Below are positions 10,469-21,656 of a stretch of 64,000 nucleotides of DNA, piece by piece; position 1 is the stretch's first letter, and every line of letters begins with the position of its first letter. Position numbers and translations under genes: made by a program. The stretch comes from Chalara sp. BL73. Its lineage: Eukaryota > Ascomycota > Leotiomycetes > Helotiales. The notes beneath the pieces were generated by a model. The model was not told the DNA's origin. It ran no database searches and saw only the letters and a program-made list of their open reading frames with translations. The stretch is taken from NCBI GenBank assembly GCA_918026815.1, contig CAKJVC010000171.1, forward strand, positions 186,001-250,000, written 5' to 3'.

Positions 10469-13341
10469 TTACCAACCTGGATCAAGTCTGTTCTTGGTCG
10501 TTGGTCCAGGTCCACCGTCATCCCAACTCCCTGCAGACATATTATTTCCCTTGCCCCAAGGACTATTACTTCCAACCCCACCTCCAACAGAGTCCCAACC
10601 ATTACTACCCGAGTTGTGTCCAGAGGTATTGTTTCCACCAGAGTTGCTCCCATTCCATCCTGCACTCGAGTTGTTGTTGCTGCCCTGATTATCACCGTTT
10701 GAATTCAATCTAGAGTTATTGTGTCCTCTAGCGTTGCCTCCATTCCAACCTCCGGTCGAATTGTTGTTATTGCCGCCGCAGTTGCTAGATTCCGAGTTGC
10801 CCCCCGAATTACCTCCAGAGTTGTTATTTCCACCCCAGTTACCAGAGTTGCTACGATTTGAAGGACTGGCTGAGTTGTTATTATTGCCGCTCCAGCCGTT
10901 GCCTCCTGGTCCTCCAGAGTTCATATTATTGCCATTCCAGCCATTGCTTGCCGTACCTCTGGAGTTGTTGTTTCCTCCACAGTTGCCAGAGTTGCTATTG
11001 TTCGAGGGACTCTTTGCCGAGTTGTTGCTATTCCAGCTTCCCCCGGGATTATTGGCATGTCCAGAGTTGCCTCCTCCTCCAGATCCACTGGAGTTGTTGT
11101 TATTCCAGCCGCCATTCGCATTGTTATTTGCTCCCTGAGCAGCAGCGGATGCATCTCCCCAGGAAGCATTGGTTGGCGGTGCACCCCAGCTATCACCACC
11201 GCCATCTCCTGAGGAATTGTTATTTGAATTACTGTTTATGAATTCATTATCCCATGAACCACCCGAGTTGTTGTTTCCGAAGTTAGTGTTCAAGTTAGCT
11301 TCCCCAGCATTGTTGGTGTTGTTGAGATTCTCAGTGCCCCATCTAGATGATCCTCCTGTATTTCCAGAGCTGTTGTTTCCTCCTGGGTTGCATGAGTCGT
11401 TGCCTCCGCAGTTTCCCCAAGTGGCCCCGCCTGATGTATTATTCGAGTTACTAGTTGAGTTACTCACCCAAGCATTACCACAATCGCTAGTTCCTGAATT
11501 TCCCCAAGAGTTATTGCCCAAACTATTCCCAAAGTTGTTGCCGCCGTTGCTTGGAGGGGAATACACATTGCTGGAATTGCCACTGCTGTTATTCTGGTTG
11601 GAATTATTATTGCCAGGGGAATTATCTCCTTAAGATCTGTTAGCATTATATTATCAATTGGGATTTACGTATTGTTAGATCGTTACCTCCAGATTCCTGA
11701 TTCGAATCATTGACCCACGCGCCAGGCATGTCGCCGCCATTATTTGAACTCGAACCACGCCGTTCATTCTTTTGACTTTTGAACGTGGAGTGAGAATTGT
11801 TCAGTTGACTGCCTTGATGATGGGTGTTTGACTGATGAAGTGTTCGGAGGTAGCATTGATAACAGGTACATGGATGAGACATGTGTTGAGACTGCATCTG
11901 CTGATCCATGGGAGATCCTGCGTAGGGAATTGGGTATTCATGAGCACCATGGCCACTAAATCCGGAATGGAATGAACTCGTAGGATGAGGCATGCTGTGG
12001 TTATTGCCCAAGGCAAAAGGATTTCCATATAGATGACCATGATAAACTGTAAGTGTTCCTTCTCTAGCGCTAAGTTGAAGTTAGCACTCTCTGAACTGTA
12101 GAGCTGTACTCTTCAAGTCCAATTTGACTTGTTGACTTGGTTGATACGTACTTGAAGTAGGCGTTTGGCCGCGGATAATGAGGCTGCTCTATTACATCCT
12201 TGCGTCGGATGACATCCGCCCTCTCTGGAAGAATCATATGGCGTCCCATTTCGTTGGCCATTTGACGAGCTTCAAGTTGTTGAGAGCGACTTCCTTGATG
12301 CAATGGTCCAAAAGGATTGTGGGAGCCAGAGGTTGGAGAGTTAGTGTTGAACGGCCAGTGTTGGTTCTGGTATTGGTTATTTCTATTCGCTGGATAGCTC
12401 TGGCTATTTCGGTTGCTATTGTTCTGGCTCGATTGATTGAAGGCTTGACCTTGTTGGCCAATATCTATATCAAGGTTAGAATAGTGAGAACAGGTAACTG
12501 TAGAGTACCTTAATTGCAGATTCACCCATTTGTAAATTTGTTCAGCCTTGTGAAAGGAGAAGTCTGGAACAAGGAGGTACCTACTTGGTTCGCTGCGCTT
12601 CCTTCCCTGATTTTGTTTCTGCTTATTGTTCTCTTCCTGCTTATACTTGTTCGTAGGCTTCACTTCTCCCTTTTCTTTCTTGCAAGTAGAGCAGCTTGAG
12701 CAAAAAGCAGAAGACTTGTCCGAATCTGAGTCGCTGCTTGAATCCTGCTTTGACTATAATAGGTTTCAGTAAGTTCCCTGTCTGACAAAAACTAATCATT
12801 TCTGCAATTTTATAAAACAATTAATGTTGACTTAGGAATCACTCACTTTCTTCAGAATAGATTTTCTGTGTTTGCTGCATATCGAACTTGATGTAGAGCT
12901 AGACCTTGAAGAGCTTTCTGATTCATCATCGCTGCTCACGTCTGTTGAACTCTTCTCGTCATCCGCGAAGTGGACAGATTTCTTCCTCTTGACCTTCTTC
13001 TTTGCGGATGACCCCTCGGATGAAGCATCAGAAGCCTCAGACTCTGCTTCACTGGAGCTCTCCGTATGTTCAACCTCAACACGCGTCGTTCTGATCCTCA
13101 CCGGTGACCCAGGTCTAGCAGGGACGTGTCGTGGGATCCTACGAGCTAGAGCTGGCCCCACCACATACTTGAATGCTCTCAAAGACATGAAGACTGGAAG
13201 CCAAGGTCTAATTAGTCTCACTGTATGTTGCGGAGCGTATCTTGGGTTCGACAGATAATAGTCAATACACGGCGGGCTTCTGATATATTCAGCTATACGC
13301 CGTTTATGCATCACGTTGGTGTCCGCGCTTTCCTGTTGCAT
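10469..13341 (-). CDS. Asn/Gly/Ser-rich protein with repeated Trp-Gly (GW) motifs
   Basis: My model has four exons: 13341-12847, 12753-12152, 12069-11687 and 11628-10469 (2640 bp, 879 residues; frames agree at every junction). Residues 1-80 form a small basic-hydrophobic domain. Residues ~90-165 are Ser/acidic-rich, with a KKSVHF segment (121-125) matching the RVxF docking motif for protein phosphatase 1. The start of exon 2 has a cysteine cluster (CSSCSTC) and exon 3 another (CTCYQC). The last ~390 residues are almost entirely Asn, Gly and Ser with about 18 tryptophans, nearly all next to Gly (WGN, GWN, SWG), spaced 10-35 residues apart. That composition is known from Argonaute-binding GW/WG platforms such as GW182 and Tas3, but it also occurs in other low-complexity proteins. 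Function unknown. A 72-bp in-frame stretch within exon 2 could be an extra intron. Confidence 0.72.
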
Positions 13342-14531
13342 ACATATATTCTGGAGTGGGGCCTTTCAGACAAAGCCGGCGCCAGAAGGAGCGTCTTCTT
13401 GTGACGCCGAGCCCCTAAAGAGGTGAACAAGAAGCCTCGCTACGTCAGACGAAGGTTGTGAAAAGACTTTCTAGTATAATAGTTCTTAATGTTGGCGTGC
13501 ATAGGAGAGGTATAGGATTAATTCGCCAACCATGCTAAGGACATGCCTTTCTAAGCAACCCTACAAGATACAATCATAATCTGACCAGACAGGCCACTTT
13601 GGATGGCCCTTTTCAAGTCATTAAGTCAGTTCTAATATATCTAACGGTAAAATGCCATGGAAAACTGAGATACCTCTTATCTGGCATACCAAGTGACTCC
13701 GGCTAGGTCGGTCAAGCTTGAGACGTAGAGAGGCATCAGGGATGGTTATAGACGCATTCTATCACGATATCTAGACTATATGACTATTGCTGGAATTTTC
13801 AGCATGTTTGAAGACGGATTAAGCATATTGGTGAAGGTGGCGATGATAAAGTAGTGTGGTGGCATTAAGGAACCTGGAAGATTGGTCGCGGCTCTCTGTC
13901 TTTTATCCCGCCATCCCTCCCAAGTACTATCTGCGGGCGAATGTATAGTTGCGTTGTGCTTATTTCAGCTTTTCCCAAGGTTGAGTCATAATGTTGGGAC
14001 AAATGGGATATTTCTTGCCATATCCTGAGGCACAGTCCCATGGTACTGACATCCCAGCTGCTATCTAGTGTCGTCTTCGAGTCCTGGATTGAGGTACTTG
14101 TTACTTAGATAAGTAATAAGCTTTGGGCAGCAGGATATTGCGATCTTCAATTAACATGTATTACGTTGCGTTTGAAGCTTGCCTGTCTCTGTAGGTCATG
14201 TGTCAGAATTCACCAAAAAAAGGCACTCTTTTTCAAATTAACACCACACAAACGCTATTTGATTTAAGAGGGACAGGAACATTTCATTTGCCATATAAAT
14301 ACGCCTAAGGTGTGCATTCCCCTTCGGCTAAGGATTATGTTTTTGATATACAGCAATGACAGTTTGACAAGTAGTTGTCAGGTATCGTATAACAATCTAT
14401 ACTCAACGCTTGAGGCCCTACCTACACTATGGGGATCGGCCTCTACCCAGTTCCAAAAATCAAGAAGAATCTGATCATTTCGAATATGGCAAGAATCATA
14501 TGCTAGCTTATCGATCACTAATGCAATGATA
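13342..14531. other. Intergenic region
   Basis: No gene is supported. Its left part is the promoter side of the GW-repeat gene. At 14378-14531 a minus-strand frame continues past the HET gene stop (LLDFWNWVE and following), and it may be an additional 3' exon of that gene. Confidence 0.5.
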
Positions 14532-16690
14532 TTAACAATCGTAAACGGAATTGTGATGATGAAATGATTCGCCGGGATACGGAAAGCCAACATTCTCCTT
14601 TGCTACCTTGCAGAATCCAGCATGTTGCTTGCCGAAAAGGATTTCATTGCAGGCCATACGGTTGATTTCGAAGTACTTCGCGTAACTGCGTGTCCTGGCA
14701 TTGTAATGATACATTGCTAACCCTTCGACATCGATGCAGACTCCATTGAAGCTAAAATTACAGCAGCGGTCCAGAAGTTCCACCTGTTGGGATAGATTTC
14801 TTAGGTACCAGTTTTCACACGACTGAAAAGTTCTATGAAGCATAGTACAATCCTTTGTAGTGTGAATAGGACCAGCAAAAGTCTTCCAACGCTTCCAAGG
14901 AGGTGGATTCTGGTATAGTTCTCTGTTATATGTGTCTCATCTTCTAGGTTTATGTGAAGAACGTACGCACATTGCATGTCTTTTACGTCTGCCTCCTGTA
15001 CGTGTACTCGAACTCGAAATTTTCCAACCTTACATGTAGCGGCAGGTGTTCTTGTTTGAAATATTCGTCTCGATCGGATATTCGATTCTAAATAATTTAA
15101 ATAATCTTTGTGGAAATATGCTGTGTCGAGCTCAAAGATTTTATTTTCTGGTGAAATTTCCAAGTTATCAATCAAAAGTGACCGTGCGTCTCCTATTTTC
15201 GGAGGGTCGAGGGCAGGAATTATTCTGGTGGCAAGGTAAATGGCGAAGATATTGTTGTCTGGACAGCAAAATGTGAGCCGAGCCACGAATCCAAATAAAG
15301 CATTTTTACGCGTCAACCCTTTCCAAGGCGAGTTGAATTCGACATGCGAAAACTTCGTATCGACCAGCTGAAATCCCAAGAGGGAAGTGGAAGGCCCATA
15401 AATTGGGTATTGCATGAGAATGTCGAGCGTAGGTTGCGAATGTTGTTTACTCATGGTGAAAACAGGTGGTTCTTTTAGAACCCTCAATCGCTTTGGGGAC
15501 TCTTCACCTACTAAAGTTCTCCACCATGACACAAATTCTCCTCGTTTTGGCGAAATGATTTCTGCAGGTATGTACATAAGCATATCAGGGCTAATCCTAG
15601 CAAATGAAGCTTGCTCCGATATAAATCTAACTGGGACGCAGATGTAATAACCAAGATTAGATATTTCGCGGCAGTGCAATACAACAGTCTGAGTCTGCTT
15701 GGAACTTGAGTCCGTGATAACAAATGATTCCAATGCGACAGTTGTGTTTGTTGTTTCAAAACTCTGTCCTTGCTTTGGCCAAGAAATTATGTGGTTGGAG
15801 TTGGAGAATTGGGAGGGGGATGTCGCTAACAATCCACAAGGAGCCATGTTCCATCTCAATGGTGATATCGCCCGCTGGCTAAATGACTCTTCCACGAGTT
15901 TCTCCACGAGAAGTTCATGTCTTGTATTGGCTTTGGAAGCATCTTCTCTTTCTCCCCACGCAAATATGCTCTCGTCGTTCGAAGTCCTGAGAATCTCATC
16001 CTGCAGCCGTCGAAATGCTCGGTCACCCTCTCCATATAAAAGAGGCATATTGATGTCAAAGATTCCAAGGAGGCAGTAGGCAATATCTTCTGTACGAGTT
16101 GTGGTGCGTCTCGACGCCCATGACATTCGTTGCGCTACGCTTGCAGAACGTAGGTCTTCGCCATGCAAGTATTCAATGTTGATTAATGTGACTTTTGAGA
16201 TATAACTTGCTAGCGAGATTTTACTGCCTATATATTCCCAGCTAGAGGAGAAGAACTCAAGTTTTCTTGGGGCTAGAAGTTCCTGCAGCGTCCAACCTCG
16301 AGTGAACCAACGACTTCGCCAAAATTCCGACTTCTCTTTTGCTTTATCGATGTCTTCTATTGTAGAAACATCAGATAGAAGCGCATAACACACCTTAGCC
16401 CTCTTATACCATCGAAACATTGAGTTGATGGCCTCTGAAAGCTCTGCACTACTTTTCTTGTCGATACAACATGTATCAATCCATATCGACTTATAACCAT
16501 CTCCTAAAGCTTTGGCGCATGCGGTTCTGACCTTGGCGTATCCTAACTTTTGGGCCCCGTAGCCGTTCATTGCTGTCATGTCTTCAAATAGAACCTCATC
16601 TCGCCCCCAAGTATGGGACAGTATAGCATATGGCTCTTCCGACTCGTTGATATCTTTCAAACGGACAACTCTTGTGTCAAGAACCTTCAT
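14532..16690 (-). CDS. HET-domain protein (heterokaryon incompatibility type)
   Basis: Two exons are read: 16690-14967 and 14922-14532 (2115 bp, 704 residues). The N-terminal HET domain is complete: YAILSHTWG, then WIDTCCIDK, SSAELSEAINSMFRWY, RWFTRGWTLQELLAP, and the downstream MSWASRRTTTRTEDIAYCLLGIF and PLLYGEG motifs. HET domains act in non-self recognition and programmed cell death when incompatible hyphae fuse. The C-terminal half has no known domain. The intron is only 44 bp (gtacgt...acag), but skipping it puts the frame into poor sequence, whereas splicing gives a coherent tail (PPWKRWKTFAG and following). The C-terminus could extend to 14378 through another small intron. A second HET gene with the same architecture lies at 40.1-41.8 kb. 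Confidence 0.88.
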
Positions 16691-16739
16691 ACTGAGTTCT
16701 GAAAAAAGTTCGCCGTTGAGTGTCGACAGAATCAGATGG

Positions 16740-16746
16740 TTTTATA
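16740..16746 (-). promoter_or_regulatory. TATA box of the HET gene
   Basis: tataaaa on the minus strand lies 50 bp before the ATG at 16690. The leader contains no other ATG. Confidence 0.45.
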
Positions 16747-18884
16747 CCTAAGGCATCAACGTGGCTAAAAATGCGTAGCCGATTGATGAAACGTTGAAGT
16801 CCTTTTCTTCCAGGAATTGCTATTTACGTATGAAGCAGTAGGCCATCGTCGCAAATCTCTTGTGACCAAAAGACATTATACGGAGACTTTGTGCATAAAA
16901 ACAATCAAATTACTCTTGAGCGATAGCGGTCATAACCTGGAGATCGGAACATCAGGTGAGCCAGCCTAGCTGCGGCTGAGAGTGCTGTCAGTTTCCCATT
17001 GGTCGCAATGTTGCGGGCTATCTCTGAGCTGAAAATGGTGGATAGCTTCGCTTCATGACAAAGAGAGTGCTTAGATTTATACCAAATGCTTATTCCGTAT
17101 AAAACCTTTTAGCCATTAGGAGGCTCCCTTGTGCACTTTGCCATCTTTTCAGCTGTCTGAAAATGAATTCATATTATTAACTCGACGAGACTTCCAGATA
17201 TGCAACAACCAGTGTTAGATAGAGTAGTGTGGCAAAAATCAGCTCCTATTGATACAAAAACTAATTTCTAGCCTTTCTACTACGCCCCGAGCCATCTACT
17301 TATACCCTCCGTACCCCTGGCGACCCCTTACGTGCCGAAACCTAGAGCTTCTACCGAACACTTTATTACCCCTTAGCACGTGACATTCCTGCACCTGACA
17401 AACAGAGGAGCCTCTTCCTCTGGTGAACGTTCATCACGAAATGGCTTTCTCTTTTTCGAAGAGCACTGAAGTCAGAAACATGGTGGCTTCGCTATGACAG
17501 GTACCTTTTTACCTAATTCCTAGAAACTCTTAAGTCTTCAACGCCTACCCTTGTGTGCGCTCTTATAAAGAATATGCCATGCAATTAGTACAGCTTAAGG
17601 AAGAATGAAATTAAGCAAAAAAGAAACCCTTGGGATGGCGGGTTCAGGGACCACACTAGCAATCGATTTGGTATTTAAATTTCCTTTGCTGTACTGAGAA
17701 AACGCAAAATGCTGCATGTGACATTTAACATTGCGAAAATGATACAGTGACGCAAATTGAAAAAAAACCCCACATAAGGAGAATAGTTTCAAGAAATCTG
17801 AAAGACATCGTCATTCAAAAGAACACTTCAGGAGCATACTTGGCTTTATTTCTTCCGTAATTAGTTTTATATCCTCTTGCCTACGAATCTATGTAACACC
17901 AGTAACCGACTATCAAAAGGAGTGGTAAATTTTGTGATAAAGTATGAACTGTGTAAGATAACCTTAATCTACTGGTTCTCATAGAAAACTTATGATAACT
18001 GAACAGCGTGAACTGGTACCTGTACGCAAAAATATGGAGAGGAGGGGCTTTTATACTCTCGATATCTACATGCCCTCTATACACATCTTAGCCCTTAGAA
18101 ACCAAGGATCCCCCTTTCCACATATGGTAATTGCTTGAGTGACTTGAGACCTTTTAAGTTGTAGAATCTAACGGCATTCAGCCAGCCAAATAGCATCATG
18201 GGATAGACTGCGTTGCTTGCTTTTTATTCTGATGAAGGATTTTTGGCGATGTGGGGATGTGCGAATAATATATACCTATATCTACTCTAATGAGGATCGT
18301 CTGAGCGCTTGTGAGCGCTTGCTAGAAAGTCTGAAAAGATATTGTCTCAAACAAACAAGATATTTTCATCTTAGCAGCTCTTTAAAAGATTTGAACTCCA
18401 TTGCCTAGGTCCGCACAGATGAATCGAATTAAAACTTAAGAGAGATTCCTAGCAAATAAGATTTTTACTAGGGCAAATTGAAAACGAAGAGTACTCAAGA
18501 CATTGATGATTGTATGTGCTGTTCTAGGAGACTCAAGAATCTTTGTTACCTTTCTTAGGCAGAGACATGCATATCTTTTATGTGGCGCGACCTTTATTAT
18601 TATCATGTATTTAGATAGAAACCATTCCTCGGATAGTTTTCCTCTTCCTCAGCTGAATTTCAATCGAACGCTTCTACTAGGAAACTACAGTATCCCTTCC
18701 TAGGTGGCTGCCAATCGCTGCCTCTGGTATACATGAGGAGGGTGTATTATACGTGTTGTACATGTCTGCTACATATTGAAGATATCCAGCTCTCTTGTCT
18801 AATTGTTCAAATACAATCCTACCCAAAATTTGCATGCTAGCGCCGCCCATCCAGAAAGTTAACATTATAAACAACTACATCTGC
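16747..18884. other. Two-kilobase spacer without recognisable genes
   Basis: Both strands have frequent stops, and the few short frames have no motifs, no signal peptides and no splice-consistent partners. It separates the HET gene from the housekeeping block. I see no terminal repeats that would mark a transposon. Confidence 0.55.
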
Positions 18885-19697
18885 TTATAACTTTGCTTTT
18901 GCAGCTAGCTCCTGTTCTTTCCACCTTGTGTTTATCACCTGTCCTCTATAGTAACTCCACAAACCTGCAAATCCAGCCAGCGGAGGGCACAATAGCAAAA
19001 GCCATGCCCACCATCTGGGACTTGCCCGTGTAACTTTCTCCATTACTCGTTCAACCTCTTTCTTTAAGTCATCCTTCCCACTATCGTTCCATACGACCAC
19101 ACCTGCACCCTCGCCTCGCGCTTCACATCGTCTTGATTTTTCCCTAATATCTCCTTGGCTCTTCACCCTGTTCTCCGCATCTTCCCTTGTCAAATGCGAG
19201 TCCCTGTCTCGTAGCCGCTGCATCTGAATTTCCGGGTCACTAACCGCAACCACCAAGACGGTTCCACATATCTGGTCCAACCCATTCTCGAATAACAGCG
19301 GCACGTCCAGCACCACCGCCCAGCAGCCTTTCAAATAGCAATAGAGTAACTGTTTGTACATCTCCATCCGTACTGCGGGGTGTATAATTTTGTTCAGCAC
19401 CAATCGATCCTTCTTCACCTCTTCACTATCACCAAACACCCTTCTCCCCAGCGCAGGCCGATTTAGCCAGCGGCCTTTGCTCACATCTTGGCCTTCGGAG
19501 GGAGGGAGGAGAAGGTCAGGCGTAGTGGCTAGAAAGTGCGCGACAATCTTCCCGTAGGCGGGGGTTCCAGGCTCCACGACTTTGCGCGCAAGGACATCTG
19601 CGTCGATGATGGGGAGACTATATGGAGGTTGCGAGAGGATGGAGGAGACGGTTGATTTGCCGGTCGCGATCGAGCCCGTGAGACCTAGGAGTAGCAT
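18885..19697 (-). CDS. CAB5: Dephospho-CoA kinase
   Basis: This single exon encodes 270 residues and catalyses the last step of coenzyme A synthesis (ATP-dependent 3'-phosphorylation of dephospho-CoA). The P-loop is at the extreme N-terminus (GLTGSIATGKST, residues 5-16), followed by IDADVLARKVVEPGTPAYGKI, the IIHPAVR substrate-binding segment, VVLDVPLLFENGLD and the lid RLRDRD. I chose the ATG at 19697 because the P-loop starts four residues later; a longer open frame upstream (to 19841) gives a 48-residue extension unlike the family. After the kinase domain a Trp-rich hydrophobic stretch (WWAWLLLLCPP..., about residues 229-247) precedes a short charged tail, predicting a C-terminal membrane anchor, as in other fungal orthologues that associate with mitochondria or ER. 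Confidence 0.93.
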   Translation of the reverse strand: MLLLGLTGSIATGKSTVSSILSQPPYSLPIIDADVLARKVVEPGTPAYGKIVAHFLATTPDLLLPPSEGQDVSKGRWLNRPALGRRVFGDSEEVKKDRLVLNKIIHPAVRMEMYKQLLYCYLKGCWAVVLDVPLLFENGLDQICGTVLVVAVSDPEIQMQRLRDRDSHLTREDAENRVKSQGDIREKSRRCEARGEGAGVVVWNDSGKDDLKKEVERVMEKVTRASPRWWAWLLLLCPPLAGFAGLWSYYRGQVINTRWKEQELAAKAKL

Positions 19698-21656
19698 TTT
19701 GTGTTGCGAGGTTGGACTATGCAGAGAGGAGAAAAGGCCAGTGTATTTGAGGGCATTGAGGATGACGTGACGTGGGGCATCTGCAAGCGGACGGGCCGAG
19801 GCGCTTGGCTCCTGTGGCCTGATCTTTCTGCACGACTTCATCCCATGTTCACGCTACGGCTATGTCTCACAAAATCAATGCAAAGTTAGGCACTAGGCAG
19901 GCCCTGAGAATAAACTTGCAGCTGCGAGGAAACCATTGTTATCTAAATTCTATCGTAAATATCATTGGCGTTATTGCATTCTGCATAATTGCGAATACTG
20001 AACCCTTTAATCAGAGTTTGGAGATTGTTGTAACTACCACCTGGTTTGTCTGGTCTGTATATAATTGGAATACTACAAGGTTGATTGAGTCAAGACGATT
20101 TGATAGCACTCGTACTATTTTCATATTACACTATGGATTTCAGGGCTCAACGATCGTTTATTTTTACACTTCTAAATGATTTAACATATATCTTGTCTTA
20201 TACTCTAAGTAACTATTATTCATCAATTTCTGGTTGATGTTCCGAGGCTTCTCTTTAGCATAGCAAATATTGAAAGGTTGGGCAATGTACCCTGTCATTA
20301 GATATTTCCATGCTCGTTCCACAATGAAAGCAGCTTATTCACATCCGGGATGGGCTCTGGATCATCTTGGTGGTTTGGGTGTGCGAGACGGATAGCACCT
20401 TTAGCATATGAAAGATTAGGATAGCAGGATTGATTGTGGCTGGACCGAAAAATGGCAGAAGGAATGTAGAGGCATGCGCAGGGGAAACATTGTTATATAG
20501 GTGTTGCTAGAGAAAATTAATAATAAGAATATTGGTGGAACGACACTTTTAAGAAGAATGAAGATTGTTTTTGAGATTAAAAGTTTTCATATTAATGCTT
20601 GGGGTCGGAGTAGCAATTAAGCCACACAGTTGAAGTCAGGTTTGCTTGCCTTCCAAGCAACTCATCGCCGTGTTTTCTGATGGCCTATCAGTCTTCTCAA
20701 GGGCCAGAGCAATTCGGTAAGCATTTCTGGCCCTTGACACCAGGGTATCGACAGTGCTATCTCCGCCAAAAAAAAAAGCCTCGTAGTTGTTTGTGGTAAG
20801 GCTGTTTGATCATATACAGCTTATTTATTGCCTGTATTGAGAAAAGTTCAGTGCGCCTTCAATCTCTCAAGCTACCCGTTTTCCTATCTCAAAAACAATC
20901 AGGTGACAAGAAGCTGCACTCAAATATATATGCCAATAACCAATGTAATATTCAGTAGCGAAATTCTGATACTAAAATACCGCAGACACCACCTCCTTCA
21001 GCCAAACCCCTGTCGGTAGATCCGTGGTCTATCACTATCGTCTCGCAGCATATTCTCCTTCAAATGTACGAGTCTCTATGGTTTGCACTTTCTTCGTATG
21101 CCTCCAGACTTTAGACCCGCTGCTCGGCCTCTTCATGTTTTAAACTGCCTTTGGTGCGAACAGGATGGTCCAGCGGGATTGGCCACTGGGGCGCTACGTA
21201 ATAGGTGTAACGATTCTTCTGCCAGCCAACCTAAATTCATTATCGTCATATGTCGAGATCAACGGCAGTTTCTTCCCTTTGCTTTTCTGCAATCTTTCTC
21301 ACTATGGCATCCAGAGGATACCGGCTCTTTGGAGAGATTTAGGTGATTCCTTTACAAGGGGATTTATATGTTATATGGTAGTTACTCTACATATGATGGA
21401 GTGGCCGCTTTGGACTTGCCATCTACTGAAAGTAGTATTCCAAATCTCCTCTTGACATGTCTAATGTGTAATTTGATTCTGCATAGAGTTACAGAGTTCG
21501 AAACTCATATATTGTGTTACTGTTATCGAGGCAAGTCATATAATATGTATGATTGTATTGTATGTAGAAACAACATTTCCACCAGTCGGTGGTTACAAAC
21601 TTGGCGTTTCATCCGTTTTTATTGGAGGCGTGAGTTGAAAGTCATTGAACCTGTAT
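19698..21656. other. Intergenic region between CAB5 and PRO1
   Basis: No gene is supported. The overlapping plus-strand frames at 21083-21679 share no motif and look incidental. A perfect 12-bp inverted repeat lies at 20697-20737 (listed separately). Confidence 0.5.
20697..20737. repeat. Perfect 12-bp inverted repeat (hairpin)
   Basis: tcaagggccaga at 20697-20708 is the exact reverse complement of 20726-20737, leaving a 17-nt loop. It sits in non-coding DNA far from both flanking genes. It could be a transposon relic, a structured RNA or chance. Confidence 0.6.

Noticed and set aside
10494..11633. Plus-strand frames rich in Leu/Pro or Cys/Ser opposite the GW-repeat gene
   Set aside because: They are antisense shadows produced by the repetitive Asn/Gly codons. 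The minus-strand frame has a consistent exon structure and reaches the N-terminal domain.
19698..19841. N-terminal extension of dephospho-CoA kinase
   Set aside because: The P-loop begins four residues after the ATG at 19697 as in other family members; the 48 extra residues have no conserved features.
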